From assembly GCA_020638735.1 (NCBI GenBank), contig JACKHZ010000009.1, positions 558,001 to 622,000 on the forward strand: a stretch of 64,000 nucleotides of DNA. The letters are read 5' to 3'. Source of the stretch: Planctomycetota bacterium. GTDB taxonomy: Bacteria; Planctomycetota; UBA1135; UBA2386. Numbering within the stretch: the first letter of the stretch is position 1; every line of letters begins with the position of its first letter. The notes under the pieces were generated by a model. The model made no database searches. It was given only the letters and a program-made list of their open reading frames with translations, and was not told the DNA's origin. A program made the position numbers and the translations under genes. This document shows, piece after piece, positions 17,953-27,633 of the stretch.

Positions 17953-18707
17953 GCCGCGCGATCGACGCCCTCGCCATCGTGCCGGTCCGGGTCGGCAGCC
18001 AGCGCCTGCCCGGCAAGGCGCTGTTGACCGAATCCGGCCAGGAGCTGTTCCTGCACACGCTGGCGCAGGCCAAGAAGGCCGCGAACATCGACCTGGTCGC
18101 GGTCGCCACCGACGACGACCGCGTCGAAGCGGCCGCGAAGCGGCACGGCTACCGCGTCGTGCGCACCAGCCCCGCGTGCCGCACCGGCAGCGAGCGCTGC
18201 GCCGAGGCGGCCGCGGAGCTCCCGTGCCGCGCGGTGCTCGACATCCAGGGCGACTGGCCGGAGGTCGCGCCGCGCGACCTCGAGGCGCTGGTCGCGCAGC
18301 TGCTCGCCGGCGACGCGGTTTGCAACACGCTGTGCGCGCGCCTCGACGACCCGGCGACGATCCAGAACCCCAACGTCGTCAAGGTGGTGCGCGGCGGCAA
18401 CCAGAAGGCGCTGTACTTCAGCCGCTCGCCGATCCCGTACCTGCGCAGCGTCGACCCCAACGGCGGCGCCGCGACCTTCCCGATCCTGCGCCACATCGGC
18501 GTCTACGGCTTCGCGCGCGACACGCTGCTGCGCGTGCCGGGGCTGCCGTCCAGCGGGCTCGCCGAGGCCGAGAGCCTCGAGCAGCTGCGCTTCCTCGAGA
18601 ACGACATCGCGATGCATGTGCTGGACGCCGACGGCGATCCGTGGGGCATCGAAACTCGCGCAGACTACGACGCATTCCTCGCGCGCCTGAACCAACACCA
18701 ACGATGA
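17949..18707 (+). CDS. kdsB: 3-deoxy-manno-octulosonate cytidylyltransferase (CMP-KDO synthetase)
   Basis: KdsB activates KDO with CTP for lipid A-core assembly. The 252-residue protein has VPVRVGSQRLPGKAL (nucleotide-binding loop), HIGVYGFARD and LEQLRFLEN, all family hallmarks. The usual QGDEP motif reads QGDWPEV here, an unusual change at a well-conserved spot. I chose TTG at 17949 because GGAGGA at 17939-17944 is the best Shine-Dalgarno nearby and the residues after it match the family N-terminus. The gene lies between a lipoprotein and pyrG, and pyrG makes the CTP that KdsB consumes, a common pairing. Confidence 0.9.
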   Translation: MSRAIDALAIVPVRVGSQRLPGKALLTESGQELFLHTLAQAKKAANIDLVAVATDDDRVEAAAKRHGYRVVRTSPACRTGSERCAEAAAELPCRAVLDIQGDWPEVAPRDLEALVAQLLAGDAVCNTLCARLDDPATIQNPNVVKVVRGGNQKALYFSRSPIPYLRSVDPNGGAATFPILRHIGVYGFARDTLLRVPGLPSSGLAEAESLEQLRFLENDIAMHVLDADGDPWGIETRADYDAFLARLNQHQR

Positions 18708-18741
18708 ACGACCGCCCGCACCAGCTGATCGAGGCCCGCCG

Positions 18742-18745
<4 letters not shown>
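18704..18745 (+). other. 13-codon mini-ORF bridging kdsB and pyrG
   Basis: ATG at 18704 overlaps the kdsB stop as ATGA, and its own stop at 18743-18745 overlaps the pyrG start as ATGA. It encodes MNDRPHQLIEARR. The exact double overlap suggests it could relay ribosomes from kdsB to pyrG. It may also be chance, since pyrG needs some spacer. No database support is possible for a peptide this short. Confidence 0.35.
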
Positions 18746-20373
<1,628 letters not shown>

Positions 20374-20436
20374 CCCGCGCGGCAACAGGGGCTCCGGCCT
20401 TGCCAGGCCGGGGGCGATCGCCTTCGATATCGCCCC

Positions 20437-20883
20437 GTGACCGCTGCCGAGCGCACCTCCTGGGGAACCGCGACGACCGCCAGCCGACCGACCGGCGGGC
20501 TGGTGTCGGCGGGCTTCGCCGTCGGCAGCGCCGGCGCGCTGATGCTCGCCGCGACGGCGACCGTGACGCCCGACGCCGCGCGCTGGTTCGGCCTGCGCGG
20601 CCCGCACTGCCCGCTCGGCAGCTGCCTCGGGCCGCTCGCGTGCCCCGGTTGCGGCCTGGTGCGCAGCGTCGCCGCCACCGTGCAGGGTGACCTCGGCGCC
20701 GCGTGGACCTACCACCCCGCCGGTCCGGTCGTCGCGGCGCTGTTCGCCGGCACCGCGCTGCTCCATCTGGACATACTTCGGCGCGCTCGCGAACTGCCGG
20801 CCCACCGCTGGCTGCGCCGCGCCGGCCGCATCACCTTCCTGGTCGCCGTGCTCGGCGGCTGGATCTTCCGTCTGCTGACCTGA
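20437..20883 (+). CDS. DUF2752-family membrane protein
   Basis: The 148-residue protein, started at GTG 20437, has two to three membrane helices (about 23-45, 88-108, 125-145). The central motif HCPLG...CPGCGLVRSV matches the DUF2752 signature (a CPxCG-type pair before a helix, then GDLGAAWTYHPAG). Function is unknown in the family; the paired cysteines might bind a metal. It begins a co-directional run of small membrane genes that extends to 24394. Confidence 0.75.
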   Translation: MTAAERTSWGTATTASRPTGGLVSAGFAVGSAGALMLAATATVTPDAARWFGLRGPHCPLGSCLGPLACPGCGLVRSVAATVQGDLGAAWTYHPAGPVVAALFAGTALLHLDILRRARELPAHRWLRRAGRITFLVAVLGGWIFRLLT

Positions 20884-20914
20884 CCCCCAACCTCACCGGA
20901 CCGAGTCCCCACCG

Positions 20915-21469
20915 ATGGACGAGGAAGCAATCGCCCTGCTCGTGCAGCTAGTCGTCATGTGTGTGTTCGGCGGCATCTGCGCCGCCATCGCCGGCAGCCG
21001 CGGCCGCAGCGCGGTCGGCTGGTTCTTCGTCGGCATGTTCACCGGCTGCATCGGCATCATCCTGGTGCTGGTGCTGCCCGACCAGAAGGAGGCCGAGGCG
21101 CGCGAGAAGCGCATCCGCCTCGAGAACCGCCGGCTGCGCGAACAGCTCGACAAGGAGCGCCAGGTCGCCGACCAGCGCCACCAGCACGTCGAACGGCGCC
21201 TCGGCGTGCACGACGAAGCGCTCGGCGTGGACACCTCGCGGCCGCCGCAGCTGCCGGGCGGCACCGCCCCGGCCCAGCTGACCGAGACCGGCACCGGCCA
21301 GTGGTTCTACGCCCGCGACAACGAACGCCAGGGGCCGGTGTCGGCGGAGACGATCCGTCACCTGCTGCAGGCGCGCGCGATCCAGCGCGACACGCTGGTC
21401 TGGAGCCAGGGCATGCAGGACTGGAGCGAGCTGCGCCACGTCGACGAGTTCCGCGAGGACGTGGCATGA
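20915..21469 (+). CDS. Membrane-anchored GYF_2 (DUF4339) domain protein
   Basis: The 184-residue protein has N-terminal hydrophobic segments (about 5-25 and 32-50), a charged helical region (55-95, probably coiled coil) and a C-terminal domain of about 50 residues. That domain has WFYARDNERQGPVSAETI and the ending LVWSQGMQDWSEL. This is the GYF_2 pattern, W-Y...G-P...L...G.I...T.VW..GM..W, found in planctomycetes and other bacteria and thought to bind peptides. The stop overlaps the next start (ATGA). Confidence 0.75.
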   Translation: MDEEAIALLVQLVVMCVFGGICAAIAGSRGRSAVGWFFVGMFTGCIGIILVLVLPDQKEAEAREKRIRLENRRLREQLDKERQVADQRHQHVERRLGVHDEALGVDTSRPPQLPGGTAPAQLTETGTGQWFYARDNERQGPVSAETIRHLLQARAIQRDTLVWSQGMQDWSELRHVDEFREDVA

Positions 21470-22413
21470 CCGGGCGCAGCGGAGACGACGCGCCGCCGCC
21501 GATGCCACAGCCCAGCACGCCGCCGCCGACCGGCGCGCCGCAACAGCTGGTCGTCGAGGGCATCCTCGACGGCCGCGTGGCCGACGCAGCGGCGCTGCGC
21601 GCCACCGTCCACCTGCTGAGCGCCGCCGGCGCCGGGCGCTTCCGCCTCGAGGTCACCGGCGGCCGGTTCAACGTGCTGCCGGAGGACACGCAGGTGCCGG
21701 GCGCGGCCTTCGACGAGGACGCGCAGGCCACGTTCCTGCAGACGCTGCAGAAGGTCGTCGACGCCGCCGCCCCCGGCAGCGTCGAGACCACGCTGCGCTG
21801 CAAGATGGTCTACGCCGACCAGGTCGCCGAGACGCTGTTCGTGCTGCAGGCCGGCCAGCTCGAGCCGCTGACGCGGCGTCGGCCGCGCAGCGTCGGCGAC
21901 GCGCCGCCGCTGCCGCACGACGAACCGGCCGCGGAGATGCAGGTGCGTCGCCGCGAGTTGATGTGGGTCGCGCCGGTGCTGCTGCTGCTCGGCGCCTTCA
22001 TCGCCTGGCAGACCGGTTGGATCGACCGCGTGCTGGCCGCCCGCGCCGACGCGATCGCGTGTGAGACCGGGCCGTTCGGCGACATGCTGGCGGTCGCGGC
22101 GTCGCGCGAGTGGGGCAACTACGTCGTCACGCTGCAGCGCGGCCCCGGCTACCCGGAGACGCCCGAAGCGCTGGCACGCCGGCGCGACGCCAGCCAGGAC
22201 CTGACCAGCCGCGCCGCCACCGAGCTGGTCGGCGACGGCGGCGAGCTGTTCGTGCAGCTGCTCGACGCGCAGGGCGAGGTGCTGGCCGAACGGCGCACCG
22301 ACCTTCGCGCGCTGCTCGCGGCCGCCGACGGCAAACGCGAGGTGACGCTGCCGGGCCGGATCGCCGCCCACACGCTGCGTCTGGGACTGGCGAGCGGCAA
22401 GGCACCGAAGTGA
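21466..22413 (+). CDS. Hypothetical single-pass membrane protein
   Basis: This 315-residue protein starts Pro-rich (residues 1-28). It then has a soluble segment to about 160 and one membrane helix (about 168-185, WVAPVLLLLGAFIAW). The C-terminal extracytoplasmic part ends with an Ala/Leu-rich stretch. I recognise no family. It overlaps its neighbours by 4 bp on both sides (ATGA before, GTGA after), so it is translated with the GYF_2 protein and the CPBP protease. Confidence 0.6.
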   Translation: MTGRSGDDAPPPMPQPSTPPPTGAPQQLVVEGILDGRVADAAALRATVHLLSAAGAGRFRLEVTGGRFNVLPEDTQVPGAAFDEDAQATFLQTLQKVVDAAAPGSVETTLRCKMVYADQVAETLFVLQAGQLEPLTRRRPRSVGDAPPLPHDEPAAEMQVRRRELMWVAPVLLLLGAFIAWQTGWIDRVLAARADAIACETGPFGDMLAVAASREWGNYVVTLQRGPGYPETPEALARRRDASQDLTSRAATELVGDGGELFVQLLDAQGEVLAERRTDLRALLAAADGKREVTLPGRIAAHTLRLGLASGKAPK

Positions 22414-23498
22414 ACGACGGCGGGTTCGACGACGGCGGGTCGCACGATGCCGACGAGCCGGACCGCGCCCCCGCCGACGCCGCGCCGGCGCCCGATGCGG
22501 CGCCCGGCGGCCCCGCCGAACCACAGCTTCCCGCCGCGCAGTACTGGCCGCCGGGCCACCCGCCGGCGCCCGATGCGTGCGTGTCCGTGCAGTGCGCCGC
22601 CTGCGGCCAGCTGTGGCGCGTGCACGAGCGCATGCGCGGCTTCCGCCTGCGCTGCCACTGCGGCGCCTGGGTCGAGCTGCCACCGCCCGAGCAACCGGCG
22701 CTGCCCGCGCCGGCGCGCGCGCTCGAGCTGCCCGCCGTCGTCACGCAACCGCGCGGCGCCGACGGCCTGATCGAGCTGCCGACCGAAGAGGGCGAGGTCG
22801 TCTACCAGCTGATCCCGACCGACCGGCCGATGGCGCCGGGCACGCTGCGCCGCGCCAGCTCGTCCAACCAGACACGCTGGACCAACCGCACGGTGCTCGA
22901 GTTCGTGCTGCTGATGGCGGCGCTGCTCGGCCCGCAGCTGCTGGCGTGGCTGCTGGCGCGCGGCAGCGAGTTCGAGCTGCTGCTGCCGTTCTCGAGCCTG
23001 GTCAGCGGCGCGCTGGTCGCGGTCGTCGTCGCCTGGGCCGGCCCGTACGGCCGGCTGGGCTTCCGCGCCGCGGCGCCCGTGCACTTCGCCGAGGCGGTGC
23101 TCGTCGCCGGACTCGGCGTCGGCATCGCCACCGCGTACTCGATGGGCCTCGAGCGCCTGCTGCCCGACCTCGAGCACGACGGCATGGACCAGCTGATCGA
23201 ACGCCTCGGTTTGCCGGGGTCGCTGTTCGTCATCGCCGTCACGCCGGCGGTGCTGGAGGAAGTGATCTTCCGCGGGCTGCTGCAGGGCCGACTGATGGCG
23301 CTCTACGGCCGCGGCCTCGGCCTGTTCGTCACCGCGGTCGGCTTCGCGTTGTGCCACGGCGCGCCGCTGGTGCTGCCGATCCACATCGGCATCGGACTCT
23401 ATCTGGGCTGGCTGCGCGACCGCGCGCACAGCCTGCTGCCCGGCATGCTGATGCACTTCCTCTACAACGGCACGCTGGTGTGGCTGACGACGGTGTGA
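22410..23498 (+). CDS. CPBP-family intramembrane metalloprotease with N-terminal zinc-ribbon-like segment
   Basis: The 362-residue protein starts at GTG 22410 inside the previous stop. An acidic, Pro-rich lead is followed by a zinc-ribbon-like stretch with four Cys (CAACGQLW...RCHCGAW, about 65-92). The C-terminal half has six or so membrane helices with the three CPBP motifs: EEVIFRGLLQGRL, FALCHGAPL and MLMHFLYNG. The EExxxR and the two His-containing motifs form the predicted active site of the Rce1/CAAX-like family. Bacterial members act in bacteriocin maturation or immunity or on unknown substrates. The ribbon may bind nucleic acid or simply fold the N-terminus. Confidence 0.82.
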   Translation: MNDGGFDDGGSHDADEPDRAPADAAPAPDAAPGGPAEPQLPAAQYWPPGHPPAPDACVSVQCAACGQLWRVHERMRGFRLRCHCGAWVELPPPEQPALPAPARALELPAVVTQPRGADGLIELPTEEGEVVYQLIPTDRPMAPGTLRRASSSNQTRWTNRTVLEFVLLMAALLGPQLLAWLLARGSEFELLLPFSSLVSGALVAVVVAWAGPYGRLGFRAAAPVHFAEAVLVAGLGVGIATAYSMGLERLLPDLEHDGMDQLIERLGLPGSLFVIAVTPAVLEEVIFRGLLQGRLMALYGRGLGLFVTAVGFALCHGAPLVLPIHIGIGLYLGWLRDRAHSLLPGMLMHFLYNGTLVWLTTV

Positions 23499-23550
23499 CC
23501 GGGGCCGAACCGCTGCAACCAGGCGGACGCAGCCGACGAAGGCGCCGCCG

Positions 23551-23958
23551 ATGACCGAATCCGGCCCCTCCTGGGCGAAGCCCGTGCTGCTCGCCGCCGC
23601 GCTCTACAACCTCGCCTTCGGCGCCTTCGCGGTGCTGTGGCCGCGCGGCTGGTTCGAGCTGTCCGGCATGCCCGTGCCCGAGCAGCTCTACCTGTGGCAG
23701 TGCGTCGGCATGATCGTCGGCGTCTACGGCATCGGCTACGCGTGCGCCGCGTGGCGGCCGCTGCGCCACTGGCCGATCGTGCTGGCCGGGCTGCTCGGCA
23801 AGGTGTTCGGTCCGATCGGCTTCGTGCAGGCGGCCATGGATGGCGCGGTGCCGTGGCGCGCCGGCTGGATGATCGTCAGCAACGACCTGATCTGGTGGCT
23901 ACCGTTCGCGCTGCTGCTGCGCGGTGCGTGGCGGCACCACCAGCGGGGACCGCAGTGA
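23551..23958 (+). CDS. Small integral membrane protein
   Basis: The 135-residue protein has four predicted membrane helices (about 12-30, 45-68, 76-96, 108-125) and a basic C-terminus (RGAWRHHQRGPQ). I recognise no catalytic motif or named family. It sits 52 bp after the CPBP gene and just before a second small membrane protein whose ATG is 2 bp past this stop, so the two are likely made together. Confidence 0.6.
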   Translation: MTESGPSWAKPVLLAAALYNLAFGAFAVLWPRGWFELSGMPVPEQLYLWQCVGMIVGVYGIGYACAAWRPLRHWPIVLAGLLGKVFGPIGFVQAAMDGAVPWRAGWMIVSNDLIWWLPFALLLRGAWRHHQRGPQ

Positions 23959-23959
23959 C

Positions 23960-24394
23960 ATGGCCTGGCCGACGCTGACACTGCTGCACCTCTTGCCGAC
24001 CGCGTTCATGACCGGCGTGATCTGGTTCGTGCAGGTCGTGCACTACCCGCTCTACGCGCAGGTCGGCGAACGCGCGTTCCGCGGCTTCGAGCAGGCGCAC
24101 TGCGCGCGCACCACGTGGGTCGTGCTGCCCCCGATGTGCGCCGAGCTCGGCCTCGCCGGCTGGGTCGTCGCCGCAGCGCCCGCAGCCGCCAGCGTATTGC
24201 CGTGGCTCGGCGCGGCGCTGGTCGCGGCGATCTGGCTGGTGACGTTCACGCTGCAGGTGCCGTGTCACGATCGGCTGCAGGCCGGCTTCGACGCGGCGGT
24301 GCATCGGCGGCTGGTGCGCAGCAACTGGCTGCGCACCGTGCTGTGGTCGCTGCGGCTCGCTGTCGCGGTGTCGCTGTGCCTCGTGCCGGCGTGA
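23960..24394 (+). CDS. Small integral membrane protein
   Basis: The 144-residue protein has four membrane helices. A conserved-looking stretch, FVQVVHYPLYAQVGERAF followed by EQAHCARTTWVVLPPM, recalls uncharacterised DUF1772-like membrane proteins, but I am not certain of the family. I prefer ATG 23960 over an upstream start inside the previous gene. It ends 2 bp before the convergent permease gene. Confidence 0.55.
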   Translation: MAWPTLTLLHLLPTAFMTGVIWFVQVVHYPLYAQVGERAFRGFEQAHCARTTWVVLPPMCAELGLAGWVVAAAPAAASVLPWLGAALVAAIWLVTFTLQVPCHDRLQAGFDAAVHRRLVRSNWLRTVLWSLRLAVAVSLCLVPA

Positions 24395-24396
24395 GC

Positions 24397-26316
24397 TCAG
24401 CGCCGCGGGAACAGCACTTCGCGTTGGCCGGTGTGGATGTCGTAGCGCACGATCTCGGCGCGGTCCTGCACCAGCACCTTGGGCCAGCCGCTCCACGACA
24501 ACAGCCGCAGGCGCCAGTGGTTGTCGACCGGCAGCGGCATCGGCGGCTCGAGCGTGTTGTTTGCGGGATCGAAGCGCAGCCACGCGCCCCGGTCGCCGCC
24601 GCGACACAGCAACCAGATGCGGCCGTCGGGGTCGCGTTCGAGCAGCGAGCCGGTGCGATGCATCGGCGTCACCGGCTGAACCGAATCGAACGGCAGGTCC
24701 GGTGGCAGTGCGACGTCGGTCGCTTCGCCGGTGATCGGGTCGATGACGAACAGCCGCGCCTCCGGCTGCTGCTTGCGCACTTCGCGAACAACCAGCACGC
24801 GGCGGTCGTCGACCAGGCCGAGCACATCGCAGCCGCGCAGCGCCTCGCACGGCGCGGCTTCGCCGTCGCCGATGCGCAACAACCACCCCGCGCGATCGCC
24901 ATCGACATCGTGCAGCAGCGCTTCGCCCACGAAGAACGCGTGGATCAGGCGCCGCACCGCGACCTTGCGCCCGTGCACGAAGTCGAACAGCATGCCTTCG
25001 TCGTCGAACATGACCTGCAGGCCGTGGCCCGCGGCGCGGTAGACGCTCATGTCCTGCAGCGGCCACGCCTGTCGCAGGCGGTTGCCGTCGGGCCACGTGA
25101 TGGTCATGGCGTCGCCGTCGATGGCCACCCGCTGCCCTCCCGGCCCGCACAGTCTCGACGTATCGCGGTGCTCGACGGCGATCGCGTCGCCGAGCGCGCC
25201 ATCGGCGTGCAGCGTGCGGTGTTGCCAGTCGTAGTCCACCACCGTGCGCTCGCCGGTCTCGAGATCGAGCACCGACGTGGCCCGGTCGCCGCCGTACATG
25301 CGCCAGTAGCGCTGCTCGGCCTCCATGCCCAGTGGCGTCGGCTGCAGCAGTTCGGCGGCGAATGCCCCGTAGAGGTCGTCGAGCTGCTCCGCCGCACCTG
25401 TCGCGAGGTCGATGCGCAGCGGCACACCGGCGAAGTCCTCGTGTTCGGCACCGACGACGAGCACGAAGCGGCCGCTGGGGCTGACGCCGCCGACATACAA
25501 CTTCGCCAGTTGCTGCAGGTCCGGGTGGCGGTAGCGCCACGTCGCTGCGCCGAGCCAGACCGCGAACGGCGACGACAGGGCTGCGGTCATCGCCAGGCCG
25601 AAGCGTGCCGAACGCAGCGGGCCGCCGCCGCGGCGGCCCTTGCACCACGACACCGCCGCGACCAGCAGGCCGCTCGGCGGCACCACCCACAGCCACGACA
25701 GCCACGGTAGCCACTTCTCCAGACCCGGGCTCTGCCGCAGCACCGCGAACACCAGCGTGCCGAGCAACAGCCCGAACAACACCGTGCCGAGCACCGCCAT
25801 GCGGCCGCCCGGCAGCCACGTGCCGATCGCCCAGATCCACGGCGTGCAACACAGTGCGACGACGCACGTGTCGAACAGCCACGGCCGCTGCCACCACACG
25901 GTCTCCCCCGTCCAGTCCCACTGCCACAGCGCGTTCCAGTCGCCGCCGAGCGCGTCGACGACCACTTCGCCGAGCAACAGCCCGAGCAGCGGCAGCAGCA
26001 ACGTCGCCAGCACGAAGAACAACAGCTTGCCGCCGAACGCCGGCCCGAGCGCGCCAGGCAGACGCCGCACGAACTGGTCGTCCTTCGGCGCGAACTCGCC
26101 GCGCACCAGGCCCGGTACCGCGAAGCCCACGACGCCGATGACGCCGGCGGCGACGAACCACGACAGCGCCTGCACGCCGTAGTCGTCGGCGAGCTTGTGC
26201 TTCGGGAACATCCACAGCATCAGACAGAGGCTGGCGAACACCAGCCCGGTGTAAGCCAACAGCAGCGCACGCTGGGCGCGCCACTCCTTCCACAGGTGCA
26301 CCAGCGCGAGCCTCAC
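24397..26316 (-). CDS. ABC transporter permease with C-terminal propeller-like region
   Basis: The 639-residue protein begins VRLALVHLWKEWRAQR at a GTG overlapping the ATPase stop (GTGA). The N-terminal half has about six to seven membrane helices, with the ABC-2-type lead helix at 17-35. After a last helix near 250 the remaining 380 residues are soluble. This part has repeated short beta motifs such as SPSGRFVLVV, IDLATGAAEQL and VIDPITGEATDV, suggesting a beta-propeller fold outside the membrane. It is the third gene of a GntR-ATPase-permease operon like Bacillus ytrABC, which responds to cell-wall stress. The substrate is unknown. Confidence 0.75.
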   Translation of the reverse strand: MRLALVHLWKEWRAQRALLLAYTGLVFASLCLMLWMFPKHKLADDYGVQALSWFVAAGVIGVVGFAVPGLVRGEFAPKDDQFVRRLPGALGPAFGGKLLFFVLATLLLPLLGLLLGEVVVDALGGDWNALWQWDWTGETVWWQRPWLFDTCVVALCCTPWIWAIGTWLPGGRMAVLGTVLFGLLLGTLVFAVLRQSPGLEKWLPWLSWLWVVPPSGLLVAAVSWCKGRRGGGPLRSARFGLAMTAALSSPFAVWLGAATWRYRHPDLQQLAKLYVGGVSPSGRFVLVVGAEHEDFAGVPLRIDLATGAAEQLDDLYGAFAAELLQPTPLGMEAEQRYWRMYGGDRATSVLDLETGERTVVDYDWQHRTLHADGALGDAIAVEHRDTSRLCGPGGQRVAIDGDAMTITWPDGNRLRQAWPLQDMSVYRAAGHGLQVMFDDEGMLFDFVHGRKVAVRRLIHAFFVGEALLHDVDGDRAGWLLRIGDGEAAPCEALRGCDVLGLVDDRRVLVVREVRKQQPEARLFVIDPITGEATDVALPPDLPFDSVQPVTPMHRTGSLLERDPDGRIWLLCRGGDRGAWLRFDPANNTLEPPMPLPVDNHWRLRLLSWSGWPKVLVQDRAEIVRYDIHTGQREVLFPRR

Positions 26317-27071
26317 GACAGCACCTCCGCGCGCTTCTCGGCCGTCGCCGCCGTCGTCGCCTCGCGCAGCAGCTGCTGCAGCGCGCGCGGCACCTGCACC
26401 GGCTCGTCCTGACCGAGCATCTCGGCCAGCGAACCGTGCCGCACCACGCGGCCATCGTCGAGCACCGCGACGCGATCGGCGATGCGCGCCGTGACCTCGA
26501 GCTCGTGCGTCGCGCACAGCACCGTGCGTTCGCCGTCCTTCAGCGCCTCGATGACGCCTTGCAGCACCTCCTCGCGCACCAGCGCGTCGAGCCCGGCGAA
26601 CGGTTCGTCGAGCAGCAGCAACAGAGGCTCGGGCGCGAGCGCCGCGACCAGCATCGCCTTCATACCCTGGCCGCGCGACATCGCCTTGAAGCGCGTCTTC
26701 AGCGGCACGTCGAGCTGCGCGCACAGCTGTTGCTGCCGCGCGCGGTCCCAGGTCGGGTAGTGCGGCTCGAGGTAGCGGTAGAGGTCCTTCGCCGTCATCC
26801 ACGGGTAGACGTCCGGCACGTCGGGCACGTAGCCGACCTGCTGCAGCACCTGCTTGTGCGCGCGCAGCGGGTCCTGGCCGAGCACCCGCACGGTGCCCGC
26901 GCGCGGCCGCAGCACGCCGAGCAGCACGCGCATCAGGGTGCTCTTGCCGGCGCCGTTGCGCCCCATCAGCACCGTGACCTTGCCCGGCTCGAGCGCGAGG
27001 TCGAAGCCTCGCAGCACCTGCTTGCGGCCGAAGCCGGCCTCGAGGCCCTTCACTTCGAGTGTCGTGTTCAT
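26313..27071 (-). CDS. ABC transporter ATP-binding protein
   Basis: The 252-residue ATPase has Walker A GRNGAGKST (about 37), Walker B LLLLLDEPFAGLD and the switch His in CATHELE. The signature motif is degenerate: MSRGQGMK instead of LSGGQ. This resembles YtrB-type exporters, where the LSRG form is common. It overlaps the GntR gene upstream and the permease gene downstream by 4 bp each, so the three form one translational unit. It powers the adjacent membrane protein. Confidence 0.88.
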   Translation of the reverse strand: MNTTLEVKGLEAGFGRKQVLRGFDLALEPGKVTVLMGRNGAGKSTLMRVLLGVLRPRAGTVRVLGQDPLRAHKQVLQQVGYVPDVPDVYPWMTAKDLYRYLEPHYPTWDRARQQQLCAQLDVPLKTRFKAMSRGQGMKAMLVAALAPEPLLLLLDEPFAGLDALVREEVLQGVIEALKDGERTVLCATHELEVTARIADRVAVLDDGRVVRHGSLAEMLGQDEPVQVPRALQQLLREATTAATAEKRAEVLS

Positions 27072-27484
27072 GCCTTGCTCCCCCTGACTTCTCCCGGTTG
27101 TTCCCGCTCTCCCCGCTGCTGCAGCACCCGCTCCAGCACTTCCTGCAGCACCACCAACTCGTGCCCCGCCGACACCGCCTGCTTCGCGGCCTCACGGAAC
27201 GCGTGAAGCGTCTCGGCCGAACGCACCGCGCGCGCCACGTCGGGCCCGGCCGCGGTCACATAGACCCCCGACCCGTTGCGCCCCTCGGTCGCGCCGAGGT
27301 GCTCGAGGTCGCGGTAGGCCTTGGTCACCGTGTTGGGATTGACCAGCGCCTCGGCGGCCAGCCCGCGCACCGACGGCAGCTTGTCGCCGACGCCGAGCTC
27401 GCCGCGCGCGATCGCGTCCAGGATCGCCGCCACCAGCTGCTGGCTCGGTGGCACGAGGCTGTCGGGATCGACGCGGTGGTTCAC
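27068..27484 (-). CDS. GntR-family (YtrA-type) transcriptional regulator
   Basis: The 138-residue protein has a winged helix-turn-helix at about 12-75, with KLPSVRGLAAEALVNPNTVTKAYRDLEHLG and a short helical tail. The lack of a large effector domain marks the YtrA subfamily, whose genes usually regulate the ABC transporter next to them. The start is GTG 27484. A 16-bp dyad lies directly upstream (27485-27500) and is a good autoregulatory operator candidate. It is divergent from hipB. Confidence 0.88.
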   Translation of the reverse strand: MNHRVDPDSLVPPSQQLVAAILDAIARGELGVGDKLPSVRGLAAEALVNPNTVTKAYRDLEHLGATEGRNGSGVYVTAAGPDVARAVRSAETLHAFREAAKQAVSAGHELVVLQEVLERVLQQRGEREQPGEVRGSKA

Positions 27485-27500
27485 GACCGTACTATCGGTC
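27485..27500. promoter_or_regulatory. Candidate GntR operator dyad
   Basis: The sequence GACCGTACTATCGGTC has inverted 5-base arms (GACCG/CGGTC) around a 6-base centre. It touches the GTG start of the GntR gene. Read on the minus strand it contains a GATAGT that could serve as a -10 element, which would make the transcript nearly leaderless. Binding is an inference from position and symmetry. Confidence 0.4.
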
Positions 27501-27545
27501 TAGCACGGTGGTCACTTGAGCTGGGCCGACACAACGGTCCGAATG

Positions 27546-27559
27546 TTCCCGATCGGGAA
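27546..27559. promoter_or_regulatory. Palindromic operator 1 of the hipBST module
   Basis: TTCCCGATCGGGAA is a perfect 14-bp palindrome, the first of three related sites whose starts are exactly 61 bp apart (27546, 27607, 27668). It lies 75 bp upstream of the hipB start. HipB-type repressors bind palindromes as dimers, so this is probably a HipB operator. The GntR protein, encoded divergently, is a less likely binder. Confidence 0.7.
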
Positions 27560-27606
27560 GATTCGGCGCCAACCCGGCTTGCGTTGCACAGGCATCGAAC
27601 CCGATA

Positions 27607-27620
27607 ATCCCGATCGGTAT
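27607..27620. promoter_or_regulatory. Palindromic operator 2 of the hipBST module (imperfect)
   Basis: ATCCCGATCGGTAT matches the perfect palindrome at 11 of 14 positions; the 8-base core CCCGATCG is unchanged. It lies 14 bp before hipB, where bound repressor would block transcription start or the ribosome. Confidence 0.6.
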
Positions 27621-27633
27621 CACACAGCCACAC

